Below are positions 60,119 through 64,000 of a stretch of 64,000 nt of DNA, one piece after another. Source of the stretch: Chamaecrista fasciculata (taxonomy: Eukaryota; Streptophyta; Magnoliopsida; Fabales; Fabaceae); the NCBI GenBank assembly GCA_003254925.1, contig QANZ01007348.1, positions 426,897-490,896 on the forward strand. Reading direction: 5' to 3'. The notes below the pieces were generated by a model that worked only from the letters and a program-made list of their open reading frames with translations, was not told the origin of the DNA and did no database searches. Position 1 is the stretch's first letter. Every line of letters begins with the position of its first letter. Position numbers and translations under genes: made by a program.

Positions 60119-60929
60119 NNNNNNNNNNNNNNNNNNNNNNNNNNNNNNNNNNNNNNNNNNNNNNNNNNNNNNNNNNNNNNNNNNNNNNNNNNNNNNNNNN
60201 NNNNNNNNNNNNNNNNNNNNNNNNNNNNNNNNNNNNNNNNNNNNNNNNNNNNNNNNNNNNNNNNNNNNNNNNNNNNNNNNNNNNNNNNNNNNNNNNNNNN
60301 NNNNNNNNNNNNNNNNNNNNNNNNNNNNNNNNNNNNNNNNNNNNNNNNNNNNNNNNNNNNNNNNNNNNNNNNNNNNNNNNNNNNNNNNNNNNNNNNNNNN
60401 NNNNNNNNNNNNNNNNNNNNNNNNNNNNNNNNNNNNNNNNNNNNNNNNNNNNNNNNNNNNNNNNNNNNNNNNNNNNNNNNNNNNNNNNNNNNNNNNNNNN
60501 NNNNNNNNNNNNNNNNNNNNNNNNNNNNNNNNNNNNNNNNNNNNNNNNNNNNNNNNNNNNNNNNNNNNNNNNNNNNNNNNNNNNNNNNNNNNNNNNNNNN
60601 NNNNNNNNNNNNNNNNNNNNNNNNNNNNNNNNNNNNNNNNNNNNNNNNNNNNNNNNNNNNNNNNNNNNNNNNNNNNNNNNNNNNNNNNNNNNNNNNNNNN
60701 NNNNNNNNNNNNNNNNNNNNNNNNNNNNNNNNNNNNNNNNNNNNNNNNNNNNNNNNNNNNNNNNNNNNNNNNNNNNNNNNNNNNNNNNNNNNNNNNNNNN
60801 NNNNNNNNNNNNNNNNNNNNNNNNNNNNNNNNNNNNNNNNNNNNNNNNNNNNNNNNNNNNNNNNNNNNNNNNNNNNNNNNNNNNNNNNNNNNNNNNNNNN
60901 NNNNNNNNNNNNNNNNNNNNNNNNNNNNN
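60119..60929. other. Assembly gap (811 N)
   Basis: A run of N between an A-run and an (AAT)n microsatellite; open frames crossing it are artefacts. Confidence 0.99.

Positions 60930-60994
<65 letters not shown>
60930..60994. repeat. (AAT)n microsatellite at the gap edge
   Basis: About 21 uninterrupted AAT units; the array may continue into the gap. Confidence 0.95.
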
Positions 60995-60996
<2 letters not shown>

Positions 60997-61559
60997 TTTC
61001 AATAAAGAACTGCATAGTTGGTTAAAGTTAGGACACTTTTATCTCACAAAAGTGAAGGTTTGAATTCTCTAATTAATGTGAAGGAATTATTTAATGGATA
61101 ATATGTAAATTCCTTTCGTAAATCCTCAAAGAGGTCGAGAAGTATTCCTTGATCCTAGTAAGATATAAGTGCTTACCTCGATCTAAACTTCTTTTTACCA
61201 AAAAAAAAAATAATGAATTTCTCCTATTCTTTATTTGTTCTTACCTAAAACATTTGTGTGAGGTCAATGGAATTAATGTCTTATAAAATGGATTATTATG
61301 TCATAACATGGTGAATGTATATTTGAATTCTTGGTAAGGAAGATAGATACGTGTATATTTGAATTCTTGGTAAGGAAGATATATACGTTCAATGTCCGAC
61401 GATATTTCAAAGTAACATCATCTCTAATTAAAATATGCCTTTGAAAAAAAAAAATCACTTGTGTGAGCTAGGTTGATTAGACATCAATTCTTTGCTAATT
61501 TATCAACACAATGCGTCTTATAAACTTATATATTTGGAACTGATCACACCCGTCGAAAG
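60995..61559. other. Intergenic DNA with a 36-bp tandem duplication
   Basis: GTATATTTGAATTCTTGG... is repeated at 61317-61350 and 61353-61386 with one difference. No gene was seen. Confidence 0.55.
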
Positions 61560-62802
61560 GTGGCCAAATAATCAGAATAAAAATAAATATATTATGGAGG
61601 TGCAATTCAGGTCATATCTCTCTAGGAACCACTTGCATGTTGGGGATATGCACGAATTTGTGGTTTAGTTTTATAGTTTGAGTCGCGTCACAAGGACACT
61701 GTCCTTAAGAGTTTTTTCCACAACCCTCTGTATTTAGAAGCGGTACTCCCCAGGATTAAACAAACTCTTCTTGTTGATACAACAAGGCCACATAACAGCA
61801 GAAGATAATTTCAGTGAGTTGGGTCCGATCAGTTCCTAAACCTAGAACACATTGTACATATATTAAGGTGCGGCTGAGAGAAACGTTGGGCAGGGTTATG
61901 ACTGATTAAAACAATTTAATCACTGATTAAATTGTTGTAACAACTCATAAACGCATTTTAAAAAACATAAACACAATTTGAATGTCATTATTTTCTGATA
62001 TGAAATAGCCCACATTTTAATACACCATAAAAGGGGAGTTTTCAAGTAAGCCATAAATATCAGAAAATAATAATCACAAAATATAAACCACACACTCTAA
62101 CACAATATAATATAATATTCTCAACATGTGAATCTCATATAACCCAACATAATATTATATGATATATGTCATATTCTCAACAACATGTGTCAAATAAATC
62201 TTCATTTCATTCACTGGGTTTTACACGGATATAATCATTGTATCTAGTGTTGTTAACAACTAGACCTAGACCTAGACCAATAATTCTTAATACACAAAAT
62301 TGTCAGTAAAGCTTACTTCTATGAACTAACAACTCTTGGTGTGTAACAAAGGTACTAAGGGTCAGATTATACCTCCACATTTCTACTATTAACGTCGTTT
62401 TTGCACGTTATTTCGGCCATGCGCACGCTCGGTTCATAACGAATGCTCTAGAGATTTTGCCACAATCTCATAGGAGCAGCCCCACTCCACATTCGTAGAA
62501 GTGATTTCATAAAGTGTACCTGCACTCAATACACCATCTCGTAGGACTATGAAATCATTAAGAGTATTACTCATCCTCACTAAAAAAATGCAGTCTAGCA
62601 CTTTCTCACATCATAGGAATAAGACATAACAATTTTTAGTGCTAGCAGAACTAATAAACGACTTGTTCTTACCCATTGAACCTTCTTCATGGGATCACCA
62701 ATCACAAAGGTTGGGTTACCATCGCTGTTAATTTCAAATTGGCTTTAGGCCCATTCCCCTCAATATTTCAATAATTTGTTTCCTCCCAAGAGGCTTCATT
62801 CG
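61560..62802 (-). mobile_element. 3' non-coding part of a Ty1/copia element, probably including an LTR
   Basis: This lies downstream (minus strand) of the copia pol frame. It contains TGTTGAGAATAT twice (minus strand, around 62112-62130 and 62164-62190) and long non-coding sequence of LTR-like composition. The second LTR is outside the window, so its ends cannot be proven. Confidence 0.5.
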
Positions 62803-63984
62803 TTAACGGATCGCGAGATTCACATTTGATCTTACAAAATCAATTGAGATTACACCATCTTTTAGCAGCTGCCTCACTATATCATGTCTCAATTGAATAT
62901 GTCTACTTTTACCATTGAAGGTTTTATTATTAGCCGTAGCTATCGCAGTTTTACTATCACAGTGTAATGAGATTGATGGTGTTGGCTTGTCACCCAATCG
63001 GATATTTGCTAAGAAGTTTTTCAACCACTCAGCCTTAGAACCAGCTAACTCCATAGCAACAAATTCAGAATCCCTCGAGGACCTGGTTATAATATTTTGT
63101 TTAGCTAACTTCCATGTGACAACCTCACCACCAAACATAAACACATAGCCACTAGTGGATTTTGTCTCATCTGAATCTGAGATCCAGTTAGCATCATTGT
63201 ATCCCTCTAATACAGCGGGAAATCCACTATACAATATACCATAGTTCATGGTACCTCTCAAATATCTTAACAACCTTACCAAGGCCTCCCAATGCTCATT
63301 GTTTGGACAATGAGTGTATCTGCTTAATCTACACACATCATAAGCTATGTCAGGCCTGGTATAGTTCATCAAATGCAACAGACTCCCAATAATCTGTGCA
63401 TACTTAGATTGTGACACAGGATGTCCTTTATGTTTCTTTACTTGTACACTAGAATCATAAGGGGTACTCAAAGGAGATTTATCAAATTGATCAAACTTTC
63501 TCAGAAACTTCTCAACATAATGTTCTTGAGAAAGTAAGATACCACTTTCATTCCTTATGATTTTGACACCCAAAATCACTTTTGTTTCCCCCATATCTTT
63601 CATATCGAAATTAGAGGCAAGAAAAGCTTTCGTGTCATGTACAATACTCATACTTGTACCAAATATCAGCATATCATCCACATACAAGCATATAATAACA
63701 CAATCATCATTCACAATCTTAGTATAAACACATCTTTCCACTTCAACAGTAGATAAATTACCATTTAGCAAAACTTTATCAAGTTTATCATGCCATTGCT
63801 TAGGTGCTTGTTTCAAACCATACAAGGATTTAATTAATTTGCATACTTTATTCTCTTGACCTGGAACACTACACCCTTCAGGTTGTACCATATAAATTTC
63901 TTCATCCAAATCACCATTCAAAAACGCAGTTTTAACATCCATTTGATGAATATACAAGTTATGAATTGATGCTAAAGGAATCAA
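62803..63984 (-). pseudogene. Ty1/copia reverse transcriptase-RNase H (C-terminal pol), runs off the window
   Basis: A frame of 393 codons on the minus strand continues beyond the window edge; the in-frame ATG is internal. It shows the copia reverse transcriptase order: [39 protein letters not shown], the catalytic [43 protein letters not shown]. RNase H follows with [39 protein letters not shown] and [13 protein letters not shown]. At the end, LADPLT has lost one base near 62812-62815, so the frame stops prematurely at LAIR. The rest of the catalytic region looks intact, suggesting a fairly young copy. Confidence 0.9.
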
Positions 63985-64000
63985 AATTATAAAAGAAGAA

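Noticed and set aside
60037..61015. Frames of 277-352 codons across N runs
   Set aside because: They consist mainly of unknown bases plus homopolymer or microsatellite translation (Tyr, Ile or Leu runs).

Overview
This window is eudicot plant nuclear DNA: AT-rich, GT-AG introns, plant-specific gene families (MIKC MADS-box, BYPASS1-like, plant SEC31) and plant transposon families. The species cannot be told from the sequence alone. Assembly gaps lie at 31773-32059 and 60119-60929, and single Ns at 5633, 43488 and 47947.

Five host genes can be modelled completely. They are a BPS1-like gene (11555-12475, +, one exon); an AGL15-type MADS-box gene (13877-17937, -, 8 exons, one GC-AG intron); a small SAM-dependent methyltransferase gene (24682-29483, -, 8 exons including a 20-bp microexon); a glyoxalase-I-like GLYI8-type gene (35113-37442, +, 2 exons); and the COPII coat gene SEC31 (45953-55426, +, 22 exons, 1107 codons). 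Each exon set was joined by eye and keeps one open frame with a length divisible by three. The genes show no functional linkage; they are ordinary separate plant loci.

The rest is a dense mosaic of mobile DNA. 1-1567: LINE 3' end. 2622-4007: inverted duplication of an LTR-like sequence, split by a foldback MULE-type element (2980-3868, 9-bp target duplication). 4274-6193: foldback elements, a tRNA-derived SINE and a MITE half. 8253-10050: long inverted-repeat element. 10051-10900: LINE relic. 21429-22134: second copy of the foldback element, with its own 9-bp target duplication. 23490-23772: Helitron-like 3' end. 31491-32568: TIR element. 34072-34730: near-complete palindrome. 37452-41793: decayed Ty1/copia element starting 10 bp after the glyoxalase stop codon. 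42922-45315: SINE, MITE pieces and a palindromic element. 58655-59330: LINE tail. 61560-64000: Ty1/copia pol on the minus strand, running off the window.

The most interesting signal is gene capture by inverted-repeat elements. The two foldback copies each carry, as almost their entire core, about 168 bp that reads as the Arg/Trp-rich N-terminal region of plant splicing factor 1 (branch-point-binding protein). The 8253-10050 element carries part of a GH9 endoglucanase first exon plus the start of its intron. These look like Pack-MULE-type captures flanked by hairpin-forming arms. The families are assigned from memory of the protein sequences; no search was run.
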